NCBI RefSeq assembly: GCF_026262505.1
Contig: NC_067206.1
Coordinates: 26,055,896-26,119,895 of the forward strand
From: Trichomonas vaginalis G3
Taxonomy: Eukaryota; Parabasalia; Trichomonadida; Trichomonadidae
Length of the DNA stretch: 64,000 bases
Direction of reading: 5' to 3'
The stretch's first letter is position 1. Each line of letters starts with the position of its first letter. Below the pieces are notes generated by a model. It was not told where the DNA came from, did not search any database, and saw only the letters and a program-made list of their open reading frames with translations. The position numbers were made by a program, and so were the translations under genes. Below are positions 19,664 through 29,167 of the stretch, one piece after another.

Positions 19664-20032
19664 CTAATGATTATTTGAATTTATGAAATCAATTATTTGA
19701 TTCATTCTTTCTTCAATCTCTTCTATTCTTTTTGTTAAATCATCTATTTTCATTAATGAGGTGATTCTTGATTGAGGAATAGATTTCAAACTAACCACCC
19801 CCTTTATTTTTGAAATTTTGAATCCATCAACTTTAAACATTTTATTCAATTTACATGTTGTCAATTCTTCAAATAATTTTTTATTATTAGCATAATAGTC
19901 ATTAAATTCTTCAACAGATGAAAAAATTTTTATTTCAGTAATTGGTTTAACAACGTTTATTTTTTGTTGAACATTTTCACTTTCATTTATTTCTTCCTCC
20001 TCTGTTTCATTTATTTTTAAAATCGGTTTCAT
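19664..20032 (-). CDS. Hypothetical Polinton protein with C-terminal coiled coil
   Basis: 122 residues: an acidic N-terminus (NETEEEEINESEN), a central SVEEFNDYYANNKKLFEEL segment and a C-terminal heptad pattern (IDDLTKRIEEIEERMNQI) likely to oligomerise. It converges on the preceding gene with 4 bp between their stop codons. No homologue is recognised. Confidence 0.5.
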   Translation of the reverse strand: MKPILKINETEEEEINESENVQQKINVVKPITEIKIFSSVEEFNDYYANNKKLFEELTTCKLNKMFKVDGFKISKIKGVVSLKSIPQSRITSLMKIDDLTKRIEEIEERMNQIIDFINSNNH

Positions 20033-20099
20033 TTATCATTAAATAAAAATTAGAATATAAGTGATGAAATATATTTTTTTAATTAATATTAAATCAGAA

Positions 20100-20336
20100 A
20101 TGGCGGCAGGATTCTTTAAAAAATTATGGGATGGAATTAAGAAAGCTGCGGGTTGGGTTCATAAAAAGATTATTAAACCCATTGCAAACTTTTTGGCACC
20201 AGTAGCGAAAACGGCAGGAACTATCATAGGTGGAGTATTAGGTACTAAAGCAGGTAATCCGGCGATGGGAGCACAAGCAGGTAACGCGATTGGTGGAATA
20301 GCTGAAGGAATACTTAATAAAATAGGAGGTAGATAG
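20100..20336 (+). CDS. pVI-like glycine-rich amphipathic virion protein
   Basis: 78 residues. An amphipathic, basic N-terminal helix (FFKKLWDGIKKAAGWVHKKI) is followed by a Gly/Ala-rich hydrophobic segment (AGTIIGGVLGTKAGNPAMGA). Adenovirus- and Polinton-type virions carry small internal proteins of this kind, associated with membranes or DNA. The start at 20100 rather than 20061 is chosen because the broken paralogue at 20581 begins with the same MAAGxFKKL. The role is inferred from composition and from similar genes in element C (57350, 61166). Confidence 0.55.
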   Translation: MAAGFFKKLWDGIKKAAGWVHKKIIKPIANFLAPVAKTAGTIIGGVLGTKAGNPAMGAQAGNAIGGIAEGILNKIGGR

Positions 20337-20365
20337 TGGAAAAATAAATTATTTTAAAATTATTT

Positions 20366-20581
20366 TTATCTTAGTATCGGTTGTAGTCTTTGATAAACTT
20401 TTTCTCCTTTATTTAAAACTTCTCTTATTGGGGCAGCATTTGGTGTTATTGATTCAGCAACGTCACTAATTGCTTCTTTATTCTTAAATATCCAATTTGC
20501 TCCCTTCTTCAATGTTTCCCAAACTTTACTCGCTCCTCTTTTTACTTTATCCTACAGTTTCTTAAATATACCTGCAGCCAT
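20366..20581 (-). pseudogene. Paralogue of the pVI-like gene, premature stop
   Basis: On the opposite strand to 20100-20336. It begins MAAGIFKKL and then meets a TAG at codon 10. After that the frame is open for about 60 codons with an amphipathic basic segment (KVWETLKKGANWIFKN). It occupies almost all of the gap before the capsid gene. It is an inverted duplicate of the neighbouring gene that has decayed. Confidence 0.6.
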
Positions 20582-20650
20582 AGTTGATTATTTCATTAAA
20601 ATTAAAAATTCATTTTCATCTTTTAATTTTGATTTTTTATTTATTAATAA

Positions 20651-22291
20651 ATGACGACTAACTATTTGGTGCCAAACACTAAACCGATTAATGGAAATGT
20701 GTTTCATTCATTCGAAAAGATAAATGAAATATTCGCGAAGAATGACGGTAGAAGATATTATAGAGAACTTGAAAGTTCATGCTATGACTCTGATGCTCCA
20801 TATTTTGATGATAAACAAACTCATTTAAGAATTACAAATCCGGCTCATGATGTGAACCAATTAGGTGACACATATATTAAACGCAAAGTTAAAGCAACTC
20901 TAGTTTCAAATAAAGCTTTCACATGTGATGCCGCTTTTAAATGCATGCGTTTATTCGTTGGTTACAAATCATCAAATCAAAGCTTTAAACAATTAGAAGT
21001 AGAAACCGAAAGAGGTGATGCCGGTTATCTTCAGATGGATTGCGCCCGCGAATCTTTTGCATTTGCAACATATAAACCAAAATCAGAAAGGAAAGTTAAA
21101 AAGTTTGTTCATTCGTTATATAATAATGTTCAAAAATATGATAACTCAGTATGTGGTAAATATATTGACCCTTCAGAAGTTTTCAAGAACGCAAATGAAG
21201 AAGTTGATATCACTTTTGATATGATTATTCCGGTAAATGATTTGTTAGCATTTCAGGCGTTCGATGATTATCCTAAATCATTTGGTGATATCATTCTTAA
21301 ATATTATGTTTTCAGGGATACTTTAGTATTTTGTCAGGTTGACCCGTTAAGAGTTGCTGATTTACAAAATTACGTTTATGAAAAGATAACTGATGAAAAT
21401 TATGAAAAGATTATGAATCATGTTTATAAATATGATCGCAAATTCCAACAAATCGGACTTCCTACCAAATTAATTACAAGCTTTGCCGCTACATCTGCTG
21501 AGGCAACAGTTGATGACGTTATTATTTCATGCACAAAGATGGAAGTTTTAGAGGATAAATGCATTACACCAGGATACGGTTTAATTGAAGAATCAGTTAA
21601 AGCAATACCACGTTTATTTAGTAAGGAAGATCCATTCATGATTCCAGCTCAACATATTGACGTTCGTTCACTAAATGGAGGTTGCATCACTCCTGAAGGT
21701 ATTAGCTCAGATTTCTCATACGCTCTTCATAATGTTACAGATGTTGTGTTAACATTTCCGAAGAATGCAATGCAAAGAACGGTTTTAGAAAATCCAATGC
21801 TTCGAGGTCTTCAGGTCACTATAGATTCCAGAAACTTCCCCGATCAAGCGATGACAACAGTGGGTGACATATTCTTTACACATATGCTTCAAGCTTCTGA
21901 TTTAGATGGAGTGAATGAATGCACAGAAGAATACGAGGACTCATTAACTAGACCACTGAATGCAGATGATGGCACGCCATTAGCTAGAACATGGAAAGAC
22001 CAAACTTCATTCTTATGCACTATTCCAGTTCAACGTGATGGAGCGGGTATATTCTTTGATGGATTAGAAACTTTCAACTCACAAGTTACAGTACAAGTGA
22101 AAGCTTATCCAATCATTCAGGGTGAAAATGACACTTACTGTTCAAAGGTGACAAATCCTCCTCAGGTTTGGTTTACTAGGACTACATATTGGACATGGAC
22201 ACCGGACGAAGGTTTGAAATATCATCCAACAGGTACACCACCACAGTATAGAAGTTCATATGATGAAATATTGATGAATAGAAATGTTTAA
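20651..22291 (+). CDS. Major capsid protein of Polinton B (double jelly-roll type)
   Basis: This intact 546-residue protein is the main shell subunit expected to form pseudo-hexagonal trimeric capsomers. The family signature near residues 188-220 is hydrophobic-strand-IPVNDLLAFQAF, then YPKSFGDIILKYYV, matching LRVPLSSFLIFRF/LPNWAGKISIEL in element C. Many beta-strand segments and a Trp/Tyr-rich C-terminus (TTYWTWTPDEG) fit a double jelly-roll. The start follows TTTTTATTTATTAATAA. It is one of the few core genes of B that is undamaged. Confidence 0.8.
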   Translation: MTTNYLVPNTKPINGNVFHSFEKINEIFAKNDGRRYYRELESSCYDSDAPYFDDKQTHLRITNPAHDVNQLGDTYIKRKVKATLVSNKAFTCDAAFKCMRLFVGYKSSNQSFKQLEVETERGDAGYLQMDCARESFAFATYKPKSERKVKKFVHSLYNNVQKYDNSVCGKYIDPSEVFKNANEEVDITFDMIIPVNDLLAFQAFDDYPKSFGDIILKYYVFRDTLVFCQVDPLRVADLQNYVYEKITDENYEKIMNHVYKYDRKFQQIGLPTKLITSFAATSAEATVDDVIISCTKMEVLEDKCITPGYGLIEESVKAIPRLFSKEDPFMIPAQHIDVRSLNGGCITPEGISSDFSYALHNVTDVVLTFPKNAMQRTVLENPMLRGLQVTIDSRNFPDQAMTTVGDIFFTHMLQASDLDGVNECTEEYEDSLTRPLNADDGTPLARTWKDQTSFLCTIPVQRDGAGIFFDGLETFNSQVTVQVKAYPIIQGENDTYCSKVTNPPQVWFTRTTYWTWTPDEGLKYHPTGTPPQYRSSYDEILMNRNV

Positions 22292-22315
22292 AATTATAAA
22301 TTTATTTTTGATTAA

Positions 22316-23102
22316 ATGGATTTAAATTCATCCACCCCTTATGAAGAATTAGCGGGAGTATATAATACATACGTAGATGATATGATTAATGAAGCATTGA
22401 GTGATAATAGAAATGCTCTATCTAAGGAAAAATTAATGAAAATTCCATATTCTGAATGTTACTTAAATTCAATCACTGCAGCAATTGGTAAACAGAATAA
22501 AGGTAAAACATTAACGATATTAAAACAAATTATCATTATTGCTAACACTTCCCCCTATTCACATGTGTTAATTTATATCAACCGTTCAGGTTCACCTTCA
22601 GATGATACATTTGAATCTTTAAAGCATTTAATCAAATTCCAATTATTTATTTATCACAAGAAGAAGCAGAAGATTATTTAAAAAACTTTTTAATGTATAA
22701 AGAATTATATAATACAATCAAGAAGCAAGGATTAGAGGATAAAATTATTGATAAACAACGGGATGAATTATTTGAAACACTTTCTATTTCAAATTTTGAT
22801 AGAGAATTTTTGCATTCACTCATTTTTCTAGATGATGCAGTGAAATCAAAACTAATAACAAATGAGAAATCATATTTTAATCAGTTATTAACTCAATGTC
22901 GACACATTAGTGTTCATTCTTTATGGCTGTTCAATATTTCAAAGCATTAAGCACAAACATTAAATCAAATCTATCAACACTTTTCATTTTCAGTGGGTTT
23001 AGTCGTCAACAGTTGAACGTTATGCTTTATCAAGTGAATTTACCAATGAGCATTAATGAACTTTACACACAATATCAGCAATTAGTGAACATGGAAAAAT
23101 AA
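22316..23102 (+). pseudogene. A32/FtsK-like genome-packaging ATPase, frameshifted
   Basis: This ATPase would drive DNA into the capsid. Walker A is AIGKQNKGKT (about residue 58) and Walker B is LIFLDDAV near base 22825. Frame changes occur near 22640 and 22930. The last frame ends MSINELYTQYQQLVNMEK at 23102. Total coding length is about 260 codons, the usual size. It sits directly downstream of the capsid gene. The counterpart in element C (49492-50367) is also broken. Confidence 0.72.
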
Positions 23103-23179
23103 TAGTTGATTTAAATAAAGGAAGTGTTAAATTTGATTAACTTTTTATAATTAATTTTTATTTTTTTTTATAATTAAAC

Positions 23180-24079
23180 ATGACAGAAATAGCAAATCTT
23201 CTACAGGTTCCATTAAAACAAGGAACAAACAAAAAGGGTGCATATAATAGAACTATGAAAGTTCCTGATGGAATGAAAGAATTAGTTCATATTGTTGCTG
23301 GTCTTCAAAAAGATGTTAAACAAATGAGAAACGTTTTAACATTACCAGAAGCTCAAGCATATGCCAAACGTCAAGGTCCAAATTGGGAAGCACACGAAGC
23401 AGACATTACGGGTCCAAATGGAAAACCTGATGGTATAAATGAAGTTTTCGTTACTGATGGTCAAGGTAATATTAAAGTCATAAATGGTTACAAATTAACT
23501 ATAACTGATTATCCTAAACGTAAAGCATATAATGAACGTTATCCTATGCAATTTGATGAAAATGGAAAAGCTGTTAAACAATACATTGGAGAAGGTGAAA
23601 ATGGTCCAATTAATTCATACCGTTATAATCCATATTCTTATTTCAATGAAGAATTAAATGCTATTGAAGAGGGACCGGATGGATTACCACGATATTCTAA
23701 CCAGTTTGATGGTCAATATGCAAATATTAGACCTGAAATTTCAGCTAAGAAATTCTTTAAAGTTGCTTTATTCGATCCAGTTTTCGCAAATGTTAAAGAT
23801 GAACTTAAACATCAATTCCAACCAATTATAGTAGCAAGAATTGCATCAGGTGCTTTATCTCAAGCATTCAAAGATTTAATTAAGAAACCATTATATCAGC
23901 AACGAGGTTTAACTTATGATTTAGTTAAGGAATTAGATAAAAGAAAATTTGAGAAATCAGATGATTATAAGAATGCAATTAATGAATATATTAGGTCTAT
24001 TAATTACAATGAACCAGCTAAAAATCAACTTCAAGAACAAATACAGGGAATAATAGATTCAAAACTTCCAGCAAAATAA
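23180..24079 (+). CDS. Polinton B structural-type protein (299 aa), unknown
   Basis: The ORF is intact and begins after a long T-tract. The N-terminal 60 residues are helical and basic. The middle is Tyr/Pro/Asn-rich with glycine turns ([20 protein letters not shown]), and the C-terminal 110 residues are helical ([30 protein letters not shown], shown in part). Its position between the ATPase and the VSCCG gene corresponds to virion-module genes in C. No family is recognised. Confidence 0.55.
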   Translation: MTEIANLLQVPLKQGTNKKGAYNRTMKVPDGMKELVHIVAGLQKDVKQMRNVLTLPEAQAYAKRQGPNWEAHEADITGPNGKPDGINEVFVTDGQGNIKVINGYKLTITDYPKRKAYNERYPMQFDENGKAVKQYIGEGENGPINSYRYNPYSYFNEELNAIEEGPDGLPRYSNQFDGQYANIRPEISAKKFFKVALFDPVFANVKDELKHQFQPIIVARIASGALSQAFKDLIKKPLYQQRGLTYDLVKELDKRKFEKSDDYKNAINEYIRSINYNEPAKNQLQEQIQGIIDSKLPAK

Positions 24080-24111
24080 AAGTTTAAAATATTTTTTTTA
24101 TTCGAATATAA

Positions 24112-24779
24112 ATGAGAAGACGTTTCACTAGTCAAAAGAACACTAACGCAAAAGCAGAGATTACGGTTGGTTATAACGTAAATGATGATAAATCACGAAT
24201 TATTCAAAATGTTAAAGTTAATGTTAGCCCTGAATTAACAAGGTCAGCAACTCAACCAAATTTATTAACTCGTGACTTACCGAAAAAGGGGAGGAGCAAA
24301 ATAAAGAAGATGGAGACCCAATCATTTTATCTGAACCCGGTAAAGAACCTGTTGAAATTCCCACTTATCCAACATACCCCCCACCTCTTTCATCAAACAT
24401 CGAGAACCCATATAAAATAGACATTAATTCTGAATTAATGAAAATTTACCGTGATATAATAATTAATAATTATGATTCAATAATAAATTTAATTGACCAA
24501 TCTGGTTTAATTATTTTACCTTATGAATCATTAATTCACATTATCGCCATTCTTTGTGATGTTCAAGATTCAGACGTTAAGATTCAATTTTTCATAGATG
24601 ATGAGGTTTCATGCTGCGGAACAGTTGCAAAAATAAATCCTATAAAGGATATTAGCACAATTAAGATATCAAAGAACGGAACAACAACTGAACTTCATTT
24701 AACATATAATGATATTTATAATAAAATAGTTGATGAATATAAAATATCACTTGAAAAATTCTTTGTTAAGGCTATTTAA
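24112..24779 (+). pseudogene. VSCCG-family conserved Polinton protein, frameshifted
   Basis: The N-terminal frame (24112-24420) is basic, and the C-terminal frame (24438-24779) carries DDEVSCCGTVAKI. One extra G in a GGGG run near 24290 explains the shift; the alternative frame across 24300-24440 is proline-rich and open. The same arrangement, with EPDVSCCGVSYNV, occurs in element C at 45886-46432. Two adjacent cysteines in a short beta strand are the family hallmark. The function is unknown. A disulphide- or metal-linked structural role is a guess. Confidence 0.65.
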
Positions 24780-25255
24780 TATTCAAGCATTAACATTATC
24801 GAATAATAATCCTTTGAATCATAATCAATAATAATTGACCTTTCACCAGTTTCTATCGTTTGTTTTATTTCTTTTTGTTCCCCACTATCCGGATCGGTCA
24901 TTGTAATTGTTTTTGTTATAGTATCAGCTTTATCTTTAACTTCAATCTTTTTTCCATCGGGATATTTAAACCAAAATTCCAAAAATTCGATATTGTCAAT
25001 CTGTTCATATTTTAATCTATCAATTACATTTTTAATACCATCTGAAAATCTTATGAAATGGTCATTATATGGGTTTGATTGAACTAAATTTGAATGAAGT
25101 GAAATATAACCTGTTGATGAATATGACACTGACTCATATTTTCTGAAAACACTAAAATTTATAACATGAATGAATTTCTTATTCGTTGAATTTATGAATT
25201 CTTGAGGTAATCTTATTCTAGTTTTATTTATCATTGGAAAATAACGCTTTACCAT
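24776..25255 (-). CDS. Candidate minor capsid (vertex) protein of Polinton B
   Basis: 159 residues from ATG 25255, chosen over an upstream ATG because TTTTTATTACGATTAAAAAT precedes it. It shares the pattern of 1117-1971 and 54552-55412: an N-terminal RIRLPQEFI strand, a central LEFWFKYPDG and a terminal beta strand (YYSIMLMLEY). Beta-rich, no membrane segment. It overlaps the stop of the upstream gene by 4 bp and is divergent from the next gene with 19 bp between start codons. The vertex role is inferred. Confidence 0.5.
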   Translation of the reverse strand: MVKRYFPMINKTRIRLPQEFINSTNKKFIHVINFSVFRKYESVSYSSTGYISLHSNLVQSNPYNDHFIRFSDGIKNVIDRLKYEQIDNIEFLEFWFKYPDGKKIEVKDKADTITKTITMTDPDSGEQKEIKQTIETGERSIIIDYDSKDYYSIMLMLEY

Positions 25256-26125
25256 ATTTTTAATCGTAATAAAAATGTCAATTATCAATATTATTTCGAA
25301 TAATAACTGTGAATTAAATTTAACAGTTAGCGGAATTTATAATGTTACTCTCGTTTCTGTGAGTGGTAAATTTAATCCCATTCTTTTAGACCCTTCATAT
25401 TATAGATCCGTATTTTTCCCAAGTGAGCGGGGTATCTCCAATCCCAGCCCTATCGTCCTCCCAGTGTCAGTTTTCAATATAAAATCCAAATTTCTTTTGA
25501 AAATAAAAATTTCGAGAAATTTTTCTGATTTTTTTTCTTTGATTTCAATAATTCAAAATAAATTTGGGAGTAAAAAGACACTATTTAATGAAATTCATAT
25601 GAGTGAATGTGGATAAATACTCTCAAAACATACAATTTATCTATTTTTTCTTTATATTATCAACTAATTAGTGATAATTTTTTTTGAATCAGATTTTTTT
25701 TCATTAAAAACATAATATATAACACAACAATGATGCACACATACGTATCTACACATCAAAATATAAAGCTTGTTTTGGTCTGGGCATCCCAACCCAAAAT
25801 TCTTTAAAAATTGAATAAAATTGAATACTTGGGGCTGGGATGCCCATCCCAAAACCGAATTGAATTTTTTGAATTAAAGAATATATTTATGTATTTATAA
25901 TATACATGTGATGTCTATAAAAAATACTAAATTCTAAAAAAAATTCAATTTATTCAAAACGTATACTAAGTGATCACTTCATTAGTAGGATCAGCAATCC
26001 TACTAAATGGTGAGAACGCCACTAACTAAAAAGGAGTCCTTGGAGCTCTTGATCTCTTGTCAGTAGAGTTCATAATGAGGCATGGCATCTACTGATTAGA
26101 GATCAGAGCAATCCTACCTTACCTT

Positions 26126-26430
26126 CAGGAGCTACAAAGCTCCTAATCGTTACGAGAGGGAGTCTTGGAGCTCCTGAAGCTCATCAGCAGAGGCTATTTA
26201 CCATTTGGGCCTCTTCTGATGAAAGATGCGAAACACGTCTACGAACCAGGAGCTTCAAAGCTTCTAATCCTTACTAAAGGGAGCTTTGGAGCTCCTGAGT
26301 CTCCATCAACAGAGTCCCAGATGGTAAATGTCCTTTGCTGATGAAAGATGCGAAACACATCTACGAACCAGGAGCTCCAAAGCTCCTAATCCTTACGAAA
26401 GGGAGCTTTGGAGCTCCTGAAACTCCTTTT
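26126..26430. repeat. Tandem ~121-bp palindromic units inside the hAT-like element
   Basis: Three successive units share CAGGAGCT(A/T/C)CAAAGC, TAATC(C/G)TTAC, GGAGCTTTGGAGCTCCTGA and GATGCGAAACAC(G/A)TCTACGAAC. Within each unit the CAGGAGCTnCAAAGCTCC segment can pair with GGAGCTTTGGAGCTCCTG to form a long hairpin. A second stem (CATCAnCAGAG ... CTGATG) lies between. Confidence 0.7.
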
Positions 26431-26439
26431 ACTATAAAA

Positions 26440-26725
26440 TATGACAGTTTTCTTCTGAGGTTCTCATCAAATCTAAGACTTCAGAAGAAAGCTGTCCTAT
26501 CAATGTATACTTACACTCTCATGGACTACAAGTGTACAATTTTAAAGCAGAGATTATCCGAGGCCTCTCATCAAATGAGGGACCTCGGATAATCTCTACC
26601 TTAAGTAGTCAAATAACTTTTCTCACTATTTAGGAACAAAAGAACAAGAGTTGGAGTACTTTAAGGCAAGATTCTTCCGAAATCTCTCATCGAATGAGAG
26701 ACTTCGGAAGGACCTTGCCAAATCC
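26440..26725. repeat. Series of three ~50-bp hairpins with a common loop
   Basis: Stems: TTTTCTTCTGA with TTCAGAAGAAA; AGAGATTATCCGAGG with its complement; CAAGATTCTTCCGAA with its near-complement. All three loops centre on CTCATC(A/G)AAT. The spacing is about 110 bp. The arrangement is orderly and not explained by coding. Confidence 0.65.
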
Positions 26726-27613
26726 TTGAACGCCAATATCCTTGGAACTGAGCTAGAACCAGGGAGAAGTAGCATACTATAGAGCACGATGGTAATCTCG
26801 GAAATACTTATATCGCCCCAAGCACAATATTTAAGAAGTCTAACTCATATATACAAGAAGTCAGGCTGAATAGATATTGTGCATATGGTTTGCAGAACTC
26901 TCATGATATTTAAAATTCATGTTATCCCAAAAAAGGTGACACTTTGGGTGTATCGTCCATCCCAGGGATGCAAAAATCACATCACCTTGGATCTATACTT
27001 CATATTATATATCATTTATTAAAGATGACCTTGAAAAAACGTATGATATGTATATAAATAATGTGATAGCGAAATGGGATATTAACATGATTTTAAGTTA
27101 TTTAAATGAATCATTTATCGTATGGTATGAAAAAAATTTTAAATCAAAACCCGATAAACTTTTTGAACTTGATGAAATAAATAACCTTATTAAATTCCCG
27201 CTGAAAATTAAATTTTGTACTCCTCATCTTCGTTCATTGTTGGGGATATTAAATTTTGAAAAAGATGTTGGGGATGTTTTGTATTCTGACACTGGTTCCA
27301 ATTTCATTTTAATCAAATGTGATAAAGTTAATACCCCAATGAGATTTTCACATCAAACATTAGACCCTAACTCTTACCCATCAATACAAAACATTTTATC
27401 CATCAACTTAAACACATTTTCTTTATCATATCCGTTTCAATTATCCGGGAATTCATTTATTCTTCATTCAAAAGATTTATCAAATATTAAATTTAGAATA
27501 ACTGACCTATTTGATTGTGATTTAGAATTTATGATGAAATATTATGGCAATTTCAAATAGAGAAAATAGCTGATGAGATAACGGATTAAATATTTATTTT
27601 TAAATCGTAATAA

Positions 27614-28659
27614 ATGATTAAACAACAGCAACTTAAGGGCAAAGCGCCCAGGTCCTTCAGACCATTACATACGCCATATATGCATATAATTCAAAGACGG
27701 CAGAACAAACGCAAAGGTTGAAATATGGAGATTTGGAGATAGTATTGAAAAATGACCATTTCGAATTCGTTTGCAATGGTGGTGCAGTGATATCAAATAT
27801 AAAAGAAATTTTATTTATGAATTCTAAAATTAAAGGTATAACGGATGATATAACATCAATTCCACCAGAAGAACAGAGATATTACGCATTAAATGCATTT
27901 CCTAAAGTTTTGAAGATTGGAAGATTTAATTTAAATGAGGAATTCATAGAAGGTTTCCTAAACGACATAATGAAGAAGGCGGATAAGGAATATGTGGATA
28001 GTGAATTAAATAAGAAGGCAAATTTGGTTTATGTTGATGAAAAAGATAATGAAATTAAAGAAAAGGTTGAATGGTATCATAAATGGACATCGGAGACTTT
28101 TAAAGTTAAAGCTGATACAGGATGGGTTTCAGAATGTTTAGACCTTAAAGCAGATAAAACTTATGTTGATGAAAATTATGCAAAGAAGTCGGAAGTAAAT
28201 GATGTGATTACAAGCATGAAAAATGAAATACTTCAAACATTATATCCTGTTGGTTCTATTTATACGTCAATGAATTCAACAAATCCAGAAACAGTTTTAG
28301 GTTTTGGTACGTGGAAGCAGATTGTAGATAAATTCTTATACTGTGCTAGATATTCAAAGCAAACAGGAGGTTCGAAGAAAATTAAAGAAGCAAACCTTCC
28401 ACCGCACACTCATACAGGAACTACAAACTTTTCTGGCGACCATAGCCACTCATTAAGAGACCACCCATTATACAACTCAGAATATAAAGCTGGCAATGAT
28501 GTTTTATCTCCATCTTATAACAATGCAGCAAAAAAGATTTTTCGACCAACTGAACCGGGAGGAAATCATTCACACACTTTCACAACAAATCCAACAGGCT
28601 TGGGTAAAGATTACATGCCACCATTTGTGACTGTATTCGCATGGTACCGCGTTCAATGA
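27614..28659 (+). pseudogene. Tail-fibre/collar-domain protein of Polinton B, 5' frameshift
   Basis: The C-terminal ~130 residues match the phage tail collar/Gp10 C-terminal type: YPVGSIYTSMNSTNP, GFGTWKQIVDKFLYCA, GGSKKI, LPPHTHTGTT, GNHSHTFTT and the ending MPPFVTVFAWYRV. The middle has repeated KADKxYVD(E/S) segments (KADKEYVDSELNKKA, KADKTYVDENYAKK), as in trimeric fibre shafts. An ATG at 27614 opens a frame that shifts before 27718, so the first part is broken. The protein would be a receptor-binding fibre of the virion; this is inference from the fold. Paralogue: 58323-60062. Confidence 0.8.
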
Positions 28660-28706
28660 ATGAACTAAATATATTTTATGTCTGTAATTAATTAGGTAAT
28701 GAAGTA

Positions 28707-28850
28707 ATGGATACCCCACAAGCTCAAAATTTACCACGAATCATAACAAGGGAGGAAATGATAAAAATGATGCAAGAACGAATTAAAAACAACAAACCAC
28801 GAAAACCGAGAAGATGCGGTTATGCAGTAATGATGGAAAGAAGAACCTAG
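28707..28850 (+). CDS. Small basic Polinton peptide (47 aa)
   Basis: A short ORF between the fibre gene and a leftward gene. The middle is helical (REEMIKMMQERIK) and the end is basic (NKPRKPRRCGYAV). There is no T-tract at the start, so expression is less certain. It resembles other very small basic proteins of these elements (56778-56930) in type only. Confidence 0.35.
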   Translation: MDTPQAQNLPRIITREEMIKMMQERIKNNKPRKPRRCGYAVMMERRT

Positions 28851-28875
28851 AAGGGTTTGGGAAGAGGAATAAAAA

Positions 28876-29148
28876 TTAAATTTGGATTGAGTTTAAAAAT
28901 TCATCTTTATTAAATTCATCTCTTCCAATCAATTTATTTATTCTATTAAATTCTTTTATTTTTGCTTCACTCAGTTTAAGGATTGAACGGTAAGTTTCTA
29001 ATTTTTCGATTATTTCTTTCCTCTCTTTATCGTTTTCAACCCCACCGCATTGCGGCTTCTTTTTGTAATAGCATATTTTTGATTTAATTTTGTTTAGTTT
29101 CTTTTTATATTCATTGTCTGGACTCTTGGCTGCTTCGTTGTCACTCAT
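28876..29148 (-). CDS. Small charged Polinton protein (90 aa)
   Basis: Starts after TTTTATTTCGTAAGAA, the same context as the two TIR-adjacent genes (AATTCGTAAGAAATGAG), so co-regulation is plausible. Lys-rich and helical, with CYYKKKPQCGG in the middle. It lies immediately upstream of the integrase gene on the same strand. No known family. Confidence 0.5.
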   Translation of the reverse strand: MSDNEAAKSPDNEYKKKLNKIKSKICYYKKKPQCGGVENDKERKEIIEKLETYRSILKLSEAKIKEFNRINKLIGRDEFNKDEFLNSIQI

Positions 29149-29167
29149 TTCTTACGAAATAAAAAAA

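Larger units (their letters stand above)
25401..26997. mobile_element. Non-autonomous hAT-like element (about 1.6 kb)
   Basis: A 12-bp direct repeat CTTCATATTATA stands at 25393-25404 and 26998-27009. If the true duplication is the first 8 bp (CTTCATAT), the element has perfect 9-bp inverted ends TATAGATCC/GGATCTATA, the hallmark combination of hAT transposons. If all 12 bp are target duplication, a Mutator-like origin is possible. Precise removal repairs the host gene frame, so the insertion is certain. There is no transposase ORF; the interior is tandem repeats and hairpins. Confidence 0.8.
25275..27560 (+). pseudogene. Polinton structural protein gene split by a hAT-like insertion
   Basis: The 5' part is 25275-25404 and the 3' part resumes at 27010. 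Removing 25405-27009 (element plus one 12-bp direct repeat copy) restores a single frame of about 227 codons ending at 27560. The C-terminal part resembles the element C protein at 46471-47268: ILSINLNTF...PFQLSGNSFILHS versus ILMRINNTF...LPIVHSNAEFSALV, both before a final strand near an MxxYxG/MYL motif. It is beta-rich. It is likely a minor virion protein; the exact role is unknown. Confidence 0.68.
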
